From Dirofilaria immitis (taxonomy: Eukaryota > Nematoda > Chromadorea > Rhabditida > Onchocercidae): a stretch of 64,000 bases of DNA. A program made the position numbers and the translations under genes. A model generated the notes under the pieces. It worked only from the letters and a program-made list of their open reading frames with translations, did no database searches and was not told where the DNA came from. The DNA lies in NCBI GenBank assembly GCA_024305405.1, contig JAKNDB010000105.1, positions 3,037,501-3,101,500 of the forward strand, given 5' to 3'. This document shows, one piece after another, positions 27,201-41,501 of the stretch (the stretch's first letter is position 1; every line of letters begins with the position of its first letter).

Positions 27201-30200
27201 CAATTCAAGCTGTAAATAAACTGGCTTGATAATATTCTTATTAAATTGCTTTGAATTGAAATAGAATCAAATTGGATATTTTCAAAAATATCAGATTTTC
27301 TTCAAGTAACATGAAATAAAGGAAACTTAAATTTAAAATTCTAATTAAATTTAGGTACCTACCTATTTCGTTGAGTTTAAACAAATTTTGAAATAGACAT
27401 TATGTTTTTAATGTCTATTTCAAAATGCAAAGTTTTAAGAGAAATTTCAAGTTTTAATGATTTTTATGGCATAAAAATTTTAGAATGTAGCAATAATGTC
27501 CATTTTATTGGGTCGCGCATAATGGATTAAGAAGGATTTTTAGCAAAATTCATAAAAAAATCATCAATTATTTCCATTCTTGCAATTTTAATTTCCAATT
27601 TAAAAGGTTCTCTCAACGAATTTAAAACATTCAAATAACTGTGCAGGACATCACCTGTTGATTGAGTTGTCGATTTTCACTTTCCAGTTCGTTCACGCGA
27701 CTTCGACTTTCCATTAGAGCTCTTTCACAAGCCTCTAACTTTTTTTGAATATTTTCCATATCCATCATCTGTAGCCTATTCTGTTCAATGCGCTCCTCAA
27801 ATTGTTTGCTGATCGCCTAGATTCAAAATCACTTTACAAAATCGAATTCAACCCAAAAGAATTACAATGAGGAATAAATAACATGTTTAATGACATTTTT
27901 GGATTGGTTTTCCTATTTAATTATTCGAATAATTAAGTAGGAGAAGATAAAGGTTAAACTGAAAGAAACTAAACATATTTAAATTGGCCTCTAGAATCTG
28001 GAATAGATTGTATCTGAAGAACAATAGAAAATAACTTCACTATTGTCGACTTCATAAAGCCAAAATTATGAAACTCATCATTAATATTACGTCATAGATC
28101 ATTGATATTCACTCCTATTATTAGCAATATTGCTGTCCACTTTATTATGAATATAACTATTGTTAATACTTATGCTAGATTTACAATAAAAGTCATTGTT
28201 AGCAATATTCAAGAATTAAATATCGATAATCATAGCTCAATAACCGCAGCAGAGCAACCTTCTGAGTGTTTCGTTCATTTTCTAACAATTTCTTTTGCTT
28301 TTCCAAATTGCATGCAATTTGCTCTGCTTGATGCAACTGATTCTTCAGCTTTTCCATATCACTTGCTGATATTTCGACTGTTTTTTAAGCCCTTCGTCAG
28401 TTTGAACTTTCACCTCCCGCAAGCAATTAATTATCTCTTCTTTAGCTTTTAAAGTTTCCGGCAGCTCCGAAACCTATAAAATCCTTCCTGAAACACTAAT
28501 CTGAAATGTCTTTAAAATTTTCACTCCTTATAAGTATTTTATATGAATAAAAAGATTCGTACACAAACTTTATTATTTTCAGCCTCCTCAGTCAAACCTT
28601 GATTTCTGAATCCAAAAATTCATAAAATTCATTAATTCCCACCGTTTTAAAACATCGCTTTTCAGCTCATGCTGAAAATCTTTTTGAAAATCGGAAAACT
28701 TCTTTCTTGCCTCCTGTAAATTTTGCTGCGCTAAATCTCGTTCCATTACTAATGTATTGCACAAATCGCAGGCCTACAATGTGATTTTTTAAGATTCCTT
28801 TAAAAGAATGAAACGATATGAAATAATCGTTTGCACATATTTAACGTTGACAATTATCTAAGGCACATTATTATTCCAAAAATGATTCGCTACATCTTTT
28901 CATTATGCCATTTATCTGCAAACGATCCTAATGCATATGCTTTTGATTTTATAAAATTCATAATTTTCTTAAAATATTTAAAGCAAGCAGCTCAATTTGA
29001 TGAAGCTTCAATGTCATTCATCGTTTTTTATTATTATGAATTTTATAAAATCAAAGGCATATGCAGTTTTAAACATAAGAGTAATAAGAAAATACCTTCT
29101 GGTACTGTAAAGTAACTTGTGATAAAGTCATTTGAAACTCTTGAACTTGTTGATCTAATATTTCGCATTCCTTATTCTTTTCGACAATTCTACTTCACTT
29201 CGTAACAATTTCGCGTGAATTTCATCGGATTCTTCGCAAATACTAAATATGAAATTTTGAAAAATATTCTAATTTATTGTGTGAGTTAATTAGGAAGCTT
29301 CTGGTCGAAAGATTTTAATTTCTCACTTAGCAAACGTTCTTCGACTAACTTTCATTGAAATGAAATTTCAGTACTACAATACCTCAAATCTTTGATGTGT
29401 GGAAAAATTCTCTAGTTCTGCCAGTTCTCAGCAATTTATTCGTCCAATTTTTCGTATGAAATCTTGCGTTTTAAAGATGATGTGAAAACTCGAAAATTTA
29501 AATTTAAATAGAATGACGTGATTGAAATCATCAAAGAAAGTGTCAAAAATTCCTACTCAGTATTCTCGAGTTTTGTTTTCAGTTTTCTATTTTCTAATTC
29601 CAGTTCCAGTATTCGTTTCTTGTTATCATCAGCTATTTGACTACCCAACGATCCGAAATCCTCCCGCGAACTGTGTTCCTCCTCATTCATACATTCTACT
29701 TTTCTTTCTAAGATCAAATTCTTTTGCTGTTCCTTTTTAATTCCCTTTCCAGATGACCATTCTCTACCAACAAATGCTCTATTTTTTCACGATCCTGAAA
29801 TAAATAAAGAGTGAAAAATTGTAAAATAAAACTCCTGAAAATATCGAAAAATATGAATTGAGAAAATATGTGAGCACATTTCACTCTTTTTGTATTCGTA
29901 GTTTTATAAAAGTATGAATATTGCATCAGCTCATTTTCATTCGCTTTCTAAATAAACCTTAGTGATGTCGGTAAGATATTGAGTTATTTGATCTTGATAA
30001 TCAGCCAACTTTGCTTCCATATCCATATGATTTGAAACCTTCCGTTTACACTGTTCAAGTTGATTCTCTAGTACCGAACAGGATTCCTGCATCAACTCAT
30101 TCTCTTCTCTTAATTGCTAGAAAGAATGTCCACTACAATGCGACATGGATAAAATTGATTGAAAAAGCTAAATAATCGAGAATCTCGAAAATGATGATTA

Positions 30201-33200
30201 TATTAAAATCGTAAAAGAAACGGCTAATTCAAGCTTTCTAGCTTAATTTTATTTAAAAATCTGGAAACTATAAAAAATAAAACACAGAACATTAGAAATT
30301 GAGCTGATTTGATTAAAAATAAGCAGGTGATTGAAAATCAAAATATTCGGAAGGAAACTTTCTGAAATTTAATTTTTCAACGCGAAAGAGAAGCATACCG
30401 TTACTCGAGATTTGAAAAATCCAGTTCTGATAATTTCTCCTTCAATTTCCCGTTATCAGTTTCTAGCTTGTCGTAATTTGCCAGCTGAAAAATTCATAGA
30501 TTGAAGAACTATTGAAATGAAAAAAGTTTTCTCGTCTTTTAATAACAGATTATGCATTTACTCGAAAAAAAAACATGAGCTTAAAGATTCAGACAATTAA
30601 TATAACTAAGGGTACCAGAACTACTATCGTATGTAATAAGGCTACCTATTTGAAATTATATATTGGCTTCTTGAATAGAATAAGCTCAAATGAAAAATTA
30701 TGCAATTGGTCTAAATTTTACAGACAACACATTTTAAAATTATACCGCTAAACCCTCTAGCAGCTGACCTTATGCTGTAGATATTCAAGTTCATCACGGT
30801 AGTCCTTCGCTGCACGAGCATCTTTAACAAGTTCTAATCGTTCTTGCTGCATCTTCAAAATATTCACCTCACGAGCTTCCGCTTCATCCTTTAGTTCGGC
30901 GATTATCTCGTCCCGTTCTTCCCTACAAATAATAAATCATCTCCAACAACTCATCTCATCAATAATTCATTTATCTTAATAATATATATTATTTATTTCC
31001 ATCATGTAAAAATGCAGCTAACAATGATAGTTCATGCATGTGAAGATTCTGCTATGTGGATGAATACTTGGCTGCTTTTTGTAGTTTTAACGAAAATTTC
31101 ACGTGAAACTGCTTATTTCAAAATTAATTAGTAAACAAGTTTTTATGTAAATAATCGCTCTCAACAGATCCATAATTAAAGGAAAATTAAATATAAATGG
31201 AAAATATTGTTGAGAATATCATAGCATTTAAAAAATTCTTTTTTTTTATTCATTATTATTAAATTTTTGTTTTTTTTTTTAAATATATTAAAAGCTATGA
31301 ATGAAAGCATTTTTATTATTTCAAGCCAATGAGATAAATGACACAATCAATAATTCTCATTAATTTAATAATAAATAATATAAATAAATGATCGCACAGT
31401 TTTCTCATCTAAAATTTCCATTTTAATTCATCCAATTGTCCAATCACTTTTGTTACATTTTGCAAGCAATTCATTTCTTCGCAATCGCAATGGAATACAT
31501 TAAAAATGGAGTTGAAATCAAATTAATAAATGAGAAACTTCGGTGAAAATTTTTGCATAAACTTGTTAAATTTCGCTCCTGGCAGTGTAAAAAAAATTTT
31601 GGTTTTATATTCTTACAAACTTTTTTCGGAACTATTCTCAAAACATAAACAACAAAAAGGACATATTACTGTTGTTTCAGATGTGTTCAGAGTAAAACAT
31701 CTAAATTTAATTTCTCTGAAAATTCAAATCATATTTTTCAAATCTCATCCCAGAAAAAAGAAATATATGCATGATTTTTGCAGTAATGGTGTTGCAGGAT
31801 AGATAGATATATTTATATTCAAGAGACTCTCAGATGCTCAATATCAGTGCTTTTTCTGCAGTGTTGATCTTGAACAAATTTGAATTGCCTGCTTTGAAAA
31901 AAATTTTTTTGAAAGTAAATACAGCTTACATCATATTTCTTAACTTTCGCAGTTCGGCTTTCGCAGATGCAAGTTCGACATTGGTATGCCTTTCTCTTGC
32001 ACTGGCTGATGGAATACAATCTTCTGAAATTTGCATATTATTTCTAACAGTACGAAAAAATATTCAACAGTTCAAAAATAAAGCAAAAAATAGATTTATC
32101 TTAGAATTATTCTATAACTAAACACAAGAAATATATTACACACCGCATCTTGTCTCCGATTGCTTTGTAGTCTTTATCATTTCACTGGATATTGATAAAG
32201 GATCAGTGGTCATATCAATGGTCATACTGTTTTCATCGTTTGCCTGTGACAGAAGCAATGTTTTGGAATGAAACAAAGATAAATTCACGGTATTAAAGAA
32301 TTGTTTTATTGCATATTCGCATCGTCTTATTTATTCAGTTGAAATATTCATTTGGAAAACAGTATGTAATATGAGAATAAATACATTTTTTATTAGTTTT
32401 GTTTCATATTCTTATCTTCTATTCAAATTATAATTTTGTTGTTTCTTTTAAATTGAAAATAAGATAATGGCAAAAAAATATTTTATTTCTAATTAAAATT
32501 TAAGAAACAAAACTAACTCTTTCACTACACATTTCATATAATCGATTGGCGTATCTATCACGTTCTTTCATTACATTTTCCAAATGAGTTAATATCGTTG
32601 TTATTTGATCGTTCTCCGAGATCAATTGCAGGTTAAGTACACAATCACCTTCTTCTGCTATCTGAAATATCACTTGGATGTATGACTACATTAAAATAAA
32701 ACAAAATTAAAGAATAAAGATCTATATAAGATGTCCATTAAAATTCAAGAAGTTTATGGTTTAAACATATGCTATCTTGAATGCAATTTCTGAACAACCA
32801 ATTTATTCGAAATTTCATATTTGGTAATTATCAGTTCCATAATTTTTCTACCAATAGGATTGATTTTGCAATAATTTGTCATCCATAAATATTTTTTTTA
32901 ATTTTTAATTAATTGTAAAGACATCCTTTTCTAACAGTGAAATTCAAAACTTCTGCGATACTCGATGTCTCATGAGAAGACGAAGATAGTGAACTTCTTG
33001 AGCAATACATCTTCATAAACTTTTGCTTTTTATTAGTTAGAAGAAAAGAGAAATGAAATTAATCAATTCCGAGCAGAAGGCCAAATCTGCTTGCTGTGCA
33101 ATATTATATTTTTACTGTATTGTTTGCAATAAGATAAAAAAGTATTTTGTGAAAAAAAAATCAATAGAAAATCGCCTTGAAATCTTCGAACAAATAATAA

Positions 33201-36200
33201 GAAAAGTATAATGATTGCTGCTTTTACAAGCAAATAACAGATAATACGTCTCGTTGATCATCTTCAATAGTATCACCAAAATCAGACTAATTTATTATCA
33301 CAAAATAAGATAACTTTCTTCTCAAAGCTACATCTTTTTATCACGATGGTTTTCAACAAATATTCAACTTTTCTTTTTTCATAATTCAGCCAAAGATGTC
33401 ATATTATCAATGAAATATATACTTCTAACTATGATGTAAAAATGGCTTCTTATGAAACTAATTTATTTGATAGGTAAATTTTTGAATGACATAAAGATGT
33501 CAACTTCAGTTGATATTACCATTGATAATTTAACTTTAATAGATGACTTAAATTCCACCACATTTACAGCGTTATATGAAATTTTCAGAAGTAGCGATAT
33601 TATATAAAAATTTAATAACCTTCTTAATTTGATTTATGAGTGCCGTTTGTAGCTCGTTTTCCATACGTTTGATACGTTCAATGAATTTATCACGTTGTTC
33701 ACCCTGCACGGCACATCCCAACAATAATAACAATACATTGTTCACATCCGCTTCACAATCATCTGCAACGTTTTTAATAGCAGTCCATTTTCGATCATAA
33801 ATTATATCGATGGCTAGCTGATCATCGGAGAAATATCGAAATCTACTTTGAACACACCTATCGCTTATTCTGTCTATTGAGTGTATAGATTATCACAACA
33901 CTTTTAGCTTTTATAATTCTCATTAAAATATCTATTGACATGAATATTACGATAATGAGATATGCAAAAATAATTCTGATTAAAATATAAAAAGTATTAA
34001 TTACATTCAAAAAACTCCAGCAAAGAATTATTGAGCGGTAGGAGTCAGAAATCGATACATTAATTAATGTAATAATCGCTTTTGGCTTCTATCGTCTTCA
34101 GAAAAAAGATAAGTCGAATGAAAAAAGAAAAAAATTAAATGAATTAATTGAACTCAACTATAATTAGTTAAATCATAATGAATCGTTCCTAATAATTAAA
34201 CGTTAACTGAATACCTTATTCTGTGAATATTTTAAACAGAAACCGTTCCATAATAATCCTATCTTCTCCCAATACTAAACTGATAAACTCCTTGTAATCT
34301 CTTCCACGATACTAAGCAATCTTATTGATTAATATTTAATTAAGATTTTCTCCAATATCATTTATTGCTTAGAATATACGGACAATATTGGAACAAAGTT
34401 GGTATAATTAGTATAAATGGACAGAAAACAATTTCTGATTAATTCTTAATTCTTTGTGTAAGATCACCACTGGAATCAGTCAGTCCATATACAAAGCTAT
34501 TTCTTTTTTATTTCATTCTGATATGAAAACCGTTTTTTCGAATAATCTGCATTTTGCATATCAAAGATCAAATGATGAAAATATTCGAACGATATGCAAA
34601 ATAATTTATAACCCTCTCAATGATGACAAAATATTGAAAGTGCTCAGAGAAAAAATTTCTACAGACAAAGCTTTAAATGGAATAGATGGCCATTTATTGG
34701 AAAGATGAATAATGTTAAAAATTAGTGTTAATTGAATAAAATGTTAGAGAAACTTTTATCTAACTGACAGTATAAGGAAAAGAGAACTATTGATTGATCA
34801 TAACAACCAATAGGTCTTCCTATACCTTTGATATCACCAGCAAATATAATAATAATGAATAGGTGATATCGTTGAATAATACTTTCACACACTGGTATAA
34901 CACTGCATTGTTTACTATCTTTAAATTATGCATAATGGATGGAACTATTGTAATCTAAGGATTACTTACTTATCTGAGGTTTTAGATGATAATTATTTAT
35001 TTATTGAAATCCTTTATCTTACCCTTACAATTATATTCATTAGGATGAACACATGATGTACTGATGCGTAGAGTTCAATATTTGGAAAACTTACAGAAGA
35101 CTGACTGAACAATACTCCTACGAATATTAAAAATTATAATATAAGTTATGAATTGAATTCAGATCTAATGGAATTTAAACCATTACCGTCTTGAATTAGA
35201 ATGATCACAATGAAGCGGGAAGGAAGGATCGGAATGAGATGAAAGAGAAGATGATAGGTAGCATCGTACGACACTTAATTGAATATAGAAACTGATATAT
35301 GATTTAAATGTGATGCATTGATATTGGATTCCATCTTCGTATATCAATGTCGGATACTCACTCTATTTCTTCGTGTTTTGTATCTCATACGGATACTCAC
35401 TCTATTTCTTCGTGTTTTGTATCTCATTATGATTACAAAATTGTTATATGTGATCGCATGATATTTCTTCAATTCTGCTAATCGATCGTCATAATTCCAT
35501 AGTTTCTTAGAAGTTTATTTATCTAGTTGTAAAACTAAATTTACAAGTGAAAATGAAGTTTATTGTTATTATAAAAATCAAAAAGCAGAAGCTTCAGAGG
35601 AAATAATAGTTTTCGGCAAATGAGATATTGAATTGTCTGATTTTTGCAAATGAGATATTGAATTGTCTGATTTTTGCAAATGAGATATTGAATTGTCTGA
35701 TTTTTGCAAATGAGATATTGAATTGTCTGATTTTTGCAAATGAGATATTGAATTGTCTGATTTTTCAAATGAGATAATGAATTGTCTGAAAGCATATTCT
35801 CTGATAGGAAATAATTAGTTTAATGCAATATAGCACAAATAGACAGTCATCAACGGAAACAAAAAAAACAAAACAGGGAAAAGAAGTAACAAAAATAATA
35901 TGTAAAGATTTTATCGGAAAAAGTCAAACAGCGGACTAAAATAATGAATAAAAGAGAAAAGAAGGAATAATCGAGACTGATATGATAGGGAAACGGATGA
36001 ATTTTGTTTATCAAAAGAGGACAAATCTATCGTTCCTGCATCAGCCTAGGAGAAATGCGCTCTTTCAATATTCTCAAGAATAGATAAATATAATCTCGTG
36101 TTGCATTAATATACGATATTTATGAACGAAAAGGAGGATGGAAGAATGCGGCAAAAGGGACAAGATGATAAACGAAATGTGTATAAATTCCAAAACAAAT

Positions 36201-38068
36201 TTGCGGTTCACATTGTTTATATCTGTCGGCCAAATAAGTTCATAAACTTCAGAAATATTAAGATAGGATCGATTGCTATTGAGAGCGACGATCATATTTT
36301 ATATGTTATGTCCTATGAAACACAGATATCCATATTATATGCATGAAATCAAACTAAGAAATTGAGGGATAGATAAACATGCGCTGATAAATACTTTCTG
36401 TGGGCAAACAGATTTGCAAATATATGAAATACATAATAAAAAATTCCCAAAAATTAGCGATATTTTTTCAAATGATTGTTTGCAATTAAATAGAAAAAAA
36501 TATATTATGAAAAATGTATCAATGAAAATTGATTATTAAAAAGAAGAATTGCCGTAATAAGATTAAAACAATAAATTGTAATCTAGTAGAGTGAATTAAA
36601 AAATGCAACAGAGAAGTTTTGAGATCTCGACCTAGAAAGTTAGTAATCAAAAGCATATTATAACTCTAAGGCAATCATCCGAAAAAATAAAATTTAATAA
36701 GAAAATGAATCGATAGGTGATCTTGAAGAAGTAAATTACATTCCGGTAAATAAGAATTTTGGTACAGAGGAACCGGTGACCGAATAATAGTATGTATTTC
36801 CATATATGTAAATGTGAGTCAAACAATAGATGGGAGGAAAATAGGGCTTTGTGCAATCATCGACCTTTTCAACTCGATGAGGTCACACAACCGACCATGT
36901 TACTTACCTTTCTTCCGCTCTTTTAATACCAAAGATGTCATACATTGGTGAATAACTATGAGCAAACGAATAATATTGCTTATCTCTGCCAAGGTTTGCG
37001 ATGGAAAGATACTTTTATTTAAATCTTTCCTTTGTGAAAAACTGCTCGATATGTACATATTAATAATTAGTGCAATTAGTTTAAACGTACTTCATTAATT
37101 CTTCTCGACGAGAATCTCTCGTATTCATTTTGTATGAAGATTATGGAGCAATGAAAAAGTTTTATCTGTTTAAAAATTATATGAACAATGAGGCAAATTT
37201 AATTGCGTAACTCTTGTCTCGCTTCTATTCTCTGCATTTTATGATGCCTTTTAAATAGCTATGCTTGCCTATGAACCGTCAGAATATCTTAAATGATACA
37301 GCTTAATATCGAATAGATTTAAACATTTTGTTAATGTCGCATATCAAATATCATCATCTCACGTAAAATTTCTTTTTCATCTTCTCTCAGTTGTTTCAAC
37401 AACTGTTCAATAACAGTTATCACTTATCGGCCCTAATATTAAACATTCATATGGTAATAAAATATCTAACGATAAGAATAATAAGAAGAAAATTATAAAG
37501 GGTAAGTATTCATCTATACAAATTAAACTATTTCATTCTATCACAAATGAGACTTTTATCTCATTTCTTTATATTACTTAATATTTTATTGTTCATATTT
37601 GCTCACATTTACTAAACTTTATGCATATATCGAATTTTCAACATTTGATAGAAAATTATATGAAAAATGTAGAATTTTATATAGAATTTATCACTTTGCA
37701 TAAAATTAACATTAACATTAATTTTAAAACGATTAAATTTCATCGATTATTTCGAAACTATCTATAGTATCACTAATAAAACATAAGTATAAGAGATGGA
37801 ATAAATTAATGACTGGTTATATAAGTTTTTTTTATTAGGGCCCCTGCTAAATTGACATTTAGTCATGAAATGTCTACACTAAATATCATGACAGTCCTGT
37901 TGAATTATAATATCGTAAGGAAAAAGACAAAAATAAATATTGGAAGAATTCAGCAGTTGTTAGGGATTAAATTGAAAAAGAGATAAAAAGAAACGAACCA
38001 GGATATGGGTTGCGTACAATGGTCAGAAGATCCGGTAACGGCATCACAATCAATTTGTTTAATTGCTT
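18219..38068 (-). CDS. grdn-1: Girdin/Daple (CCDC88) family HOOK-domain coiled-coil protein, 5' end not found
   Basis: A cytoplasmic scaffold linking microtubules, centrosome/basal body, actin and G-protein or Wnt signalling. Clear minus-strand exons: 37999-38068, 33620-33762, 32518-32661, 32144-32243, 31930-32023, 30769-30922, 30399-30484, 29958-30116, 29557-29794, 29096-29242, 28654-28773, 28259-28473, 27655-27816, 26887-27209, 24824-24902, 24605-24712, 23509-23577, 23329-23415, 22697-22834, 22386-22530, 22100-22280, 21738-21884, 21374-21534, 20743-21030, 19100-19182, 18823-18969, 18540-18733, 18219-18454. Weaker: 29383-29426, 20229-20265, 19905-19960. HOOK signatures are [18 protein letters not shown] and [10 protein letters not shown]. 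Next come [32 protein letters not shown] and ELDF-KSRV, all girdin/Daple-like, then a long coiled coil with KEQLEDKIM near its end and a low-complexity Ser/Pro tail. Roughly 1450 residues are visible; about 90 N-terminal HOOK residues are missing. Several exons change frame at short A/T runs. The ending is WYEYGCV. Confidence 0.87.
24731..24773. repeat. Tandem pair of a 20-bp unit
   Basis: AATAGAAGGAAATAAAATTT occurs twice with a 3-bp gap, inside a CCDC88 intron next to an unusual GC splice donor. Confidence 0.9.
27385..27426. repeat. Perfect hairpin, 18-bp arms
   Basis: The arm ATTTTGAAATAGACATTA is followed by the loop TGTTTT and its exact reverse complement. It lies in a CCDC88 intron and fits a small foldback element or a local hairpin. 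Confidence 0.92.
35351..35428. repeat. 39-bp tandem duplication, two near-identical copies
   Basis: The unit begins CGGATACTCACTCTATTTCT. Copies occupy 35351-35389 and 35390-35428 and differ at the last base. It lies in the CCDC88 HOOK intron. Confidence 0.95.
35611..35789. repeat. 30-bp minisatellite, six copies
   Basis: Four identical copies (35641-35760) of a 30-bp unit starting TTTTTGCAAATGAGATATTG are flanked by one diverged copy on each side (35611-35640 and 35761-35789). Because 30 is a multiple of three, the minus strand stays open as a ten-residue repeat [10 protein letters not shown]. That is a by-product of the repeat in an intron, not evidence of a protein. Confidence 0.95.
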
Positions 38069-40105
38069 CTGCAATAAATATAAATAAAATTTACGACAGC
38101 ATAAATCATTCTATTTCAAAAATAATTTTCTTTTTTTTTTTTGCAATGTAATTCATTCATTCAATGCTCGCGTCATCTGAATTGCTCAAAATTGTTTAAT
38201 TACTTTAATAGATTGCCAATGTAATCATTGGCTTCCTTTATTTATATAATTTTGAACTATAAATTTCTTGTAAGGAAAGTTAATCGTAGAATTGAGCTGA
38301 AGTTCAGATTATCCTAATTGAAATGCTATTGCATAACTTTTGCAGACTAATTTATCCAGAACACTACAACTATATCGATAATATCGAAGATAACAATTTT
38401 TGTCAGAATAATTTTCAGTATTTAGTTATAGATTTGAACAAATCGTATTAGTGAAATTTTTAGAAATCCATTTTGAAACTGATTATTTTATCTCCAAAAC
38501 TCAGAAATTATATTTGAAAAGTATCACGAATTCCATAATTTTTTTGAATTTATATTTAGCAAAAATAATCTATTCTTCTTAAAAAGAAACTTAAACGGAT
38601 GGTGAAAAATGATATATTTAGGTTCTTGAGTGTTTATTAATGCAGATAATTTCTTCATTTCTAAGAAGCAAAACTTCACGGAATATTTCTTAAATTAATA
38701 ATTAAAAATTTTCAATTTTTGTTAATTGTTTTTGATTTAAAACTTTTGTAAAATGTTAAAATTGGCAGTTTATGGTATTGAAAATTTTCTAAAAATACCC
38801 AATTTGTTCACACCATTGTACAAGATGCATAAATCATGCTTTATATAGCACCAATTTTAAAATTTCTACATAGCGACCAATAAAAGTTTTCCTCATAAAT
38901 TATGAATCGAGGATTCCTCAAATCAATCTAAACAAACGATATATGATATCAGGAAGGAACTACGATTATATTCAAATAAATTAATGAGCTAAAAGACCCA
39001 TAATTATGTAAGTGAATATGTTGATTGAAAGAAGACATGTCGTGGTGCAAATAACTTTTGAAATTATCAGTATGGTATTCCAGATGAAGTGGTCAATAGC
39101 TAGATCACGAAAATAAAGCTGATGATGTTGAAGGATGAATTAAAACCATAAAATTTCATTCCAGTAATTATATAATGTCAACGAAGGTATGAATATTTGC
39201 ATATCAAAAATTATTTTGGAACTGGCATAATCATGGTTAAGGGTAATGTGAAATCAGTTGTAGTATAAAGCCATCATTGTAAGATACGGATGTTGTCATA
39301 TGTGACAATAACAATCCATTAATGTGCTCTTATGTATGACCATTTGATTAGTACACGCTCGAAACATAATAGAATTCTATTGGTTTGATTCAAATTAGAC
39401 TAGTCATATTCAGATGGAAATCACGACAGATAAATTTCTAGCTAAAATGACTGCATATTTTAAATTAGAATGCTATTTTCTTTTCTTTTACAATATCTCA
39501 TGTTAAGATTTTGATAATTGGATAAAATCAATTAAGCAACATTAATTACTAAGAGGGAAACAGATTCTATAATAACTGCTGCGAATGGAATTTCACGATT
39601 AATCATGGACTATTGGAGAAAGACTATGGCATTATGTAGGGAATGATTCTCAAAGTGAAAATTGCATCTTAAAATTTGAAAAGAATTAATTGATCATTTC
39701 TGACATTTCCTTAGATATATGTATAAGGCAGTCCTGAAACTTTGAACTTTGAAATATCCATGCACAAGTTTCGAGAGAATTAATTTCTGAATTTAATTAG
39801 AAGATACCGACTATGATCCTAATAAATCATCCAATAAAATTTATCAAATATTTTATTGATTTTGAGATAAGAAGAAAACTAAGATGAAAAATTTGAGAAT
39901 GTAAAAGATAAATTAGCCATTTCAAGACCGTGTTTATAAAATATATTAACTATAAAACTCGTACATTTACAGGATTTAAGGATCCGAATAAAAATGAATG
40001 CAAAAGAGATATTATTAATTTGCTTGGATATATACACTCATCTGTAGTTTCATGAAAAGGAAATATTCATTTTATGGTTTGGGAATGCCCATCGAAATAA
40101 CAAAA

Positions 40106-40146
40106 GAGGGAGAGAGAGAAAGAAGGAGAGAAAGGTAGAAAGAAGA
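40106..40146 (+). repeat. Polypurine (GA-rich) tract
   Basis: About 40 bases of G and A with a single T, containing GAGAGAGAGA and GAAGGAGAG. It is a microsatellite-like sequence in non-coding DNA. Confidence 0.8.
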
Positions 40147-41501
40147 TATTTATGATCATACTAAATAAATATTCCTACTGTCATTTATCTTATTGATTTT
40201 TTTTCCTAGGAAAAGCGATGGTGGTTAAACAAGTAGGAAGTCAATATGAAGTGACTGCCAACCGCAAAAACAATCAAATAAGCTTCTATTATCTAATATA
40301 TCTATTATTTTGTTGACAAGCGTTTTACTGAAAGTTTTATTTCAGTGTTTTGCGGCAAAAGTTTAATTTATCCTTTATATAATGTAAATAATTAAAGTAC
40401 TAATTAGTAAATTCATTTAAAAAATCATTGATATAAATATTGAAAAATGCGCCATTGAATAATTGAGACTACTCATTGGTGAACTAAACACTTGTAACGT
40501 TCTTATGATAATGGCCAAATGACCGGCAAAAATGAAAACTAAATTAATCAGAAAATTTTAGAGTGAGAAAAAGATCAAATTTGTGAATCACAAATAATAT
40601 CATTTCCTAAATACTTCAAATTATGCCTTCAGATAACAATTCAAGCAAAAAAAATTGGAATTGAAAACACAATTGAAAATAAAAAAATCTGAAATATTTT
40701 TTTAGCCTTTATATTTCTCCTTGTCCTATATCGCAACAAATAATATTTAGTTAGATTGCCAATCTTATGTATAATTTTTTCTAATATAAAACTAAATATC
40801 ATTACAAGAAAAAGTTATCGTCATAAGATAAAGGAAGAAAATCTAGTTATTCAGAATCTGGAATTAGCAAAAAGTATTATAAATAAATTTTCTTAGAACA
40901 GCTTTAATAAAATTAATGATAAGGTAAATTTGCTTACTAAATAATTCGACAAGTCTTTTTACAAATTAATACGTGGAATCATTTTACTAATTTCACAGAG
41001 AAAGTTACGCTATTAATCATTTAAAAACTTTAAATTTCGAATAGAATTGGTAAATTAAAAAATTTTAATTTTGGCAAATCTATAGAAACATAAAATTTTC
41101 TTCAATTTCTTTCATACTATGAAACTAATAATAGTTATTTGAGAATTAGGATTCTCTGAATGATAATATAAAAAGAATCCGTAGGAAAGAAAGAAGAATA
41201 AAGATAATCGTTATCATTCACACCATCTATTCAACATCCTTAGCATTCTTTTTGCATTCAACCAGACAAGTGCAAATTTCATAAATCCTCAGGTGCAAGT
41301 AATGTCAAGTAAGTAAACAATGAACAGTGTATATAATTCGAATAAATTAAGTTTAGTTTTGCATTTGTATTCATCGAGCAATAATAATTAGTTAACTCCG
41401 TAGTAGGCAACTTTACGACACGACAGTTACTATCAGTGATAAAAGAGAAAAGTTGGATATTTTAAAATAATCATAAAAAGTCCCTTCCACCTGTTCATCC
41501 A

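Larger units (their letters stand above)
33620..38068 (-). other. C-terminal half of the HOOK domain (two exons and a 4.2-kb intron)
   Basis: Exon 37999-38068 (phase 0 to 1) and exon 33620-33762 (starting in phase 1) join to give ...[15 protein letters not shown]... followed by [17 protein letters not shown]. This matches the second half of the girdin/Daple HOOK fold, the region that contacts dynein light intermediate chain or microtubules in the family. The phases agree exactly across a 4.2-kb intron that contains a minisatellite. The first half of the domain must be encoded to the right of 38068. Confidence 0.8.

Noticed and set aside
31530..32121. Overlapping plus-strand ORFs
   Set aside because: They lie across CCDC88 introns and the antisense of its exon 31930-32023; shadows of the real gene.
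34454..34708. 84-codon plus-strand ORF in the HOOK intron
   Set aside because: Mildly protein-like near its end but no family, no splice sites and on the opposite strand to the host gene; too weak to call.
35541..35795. ORF encoding a ten-residue repeat
   Set aside because: It is a direct consequence of a 30-bp minisatellite in an intron.
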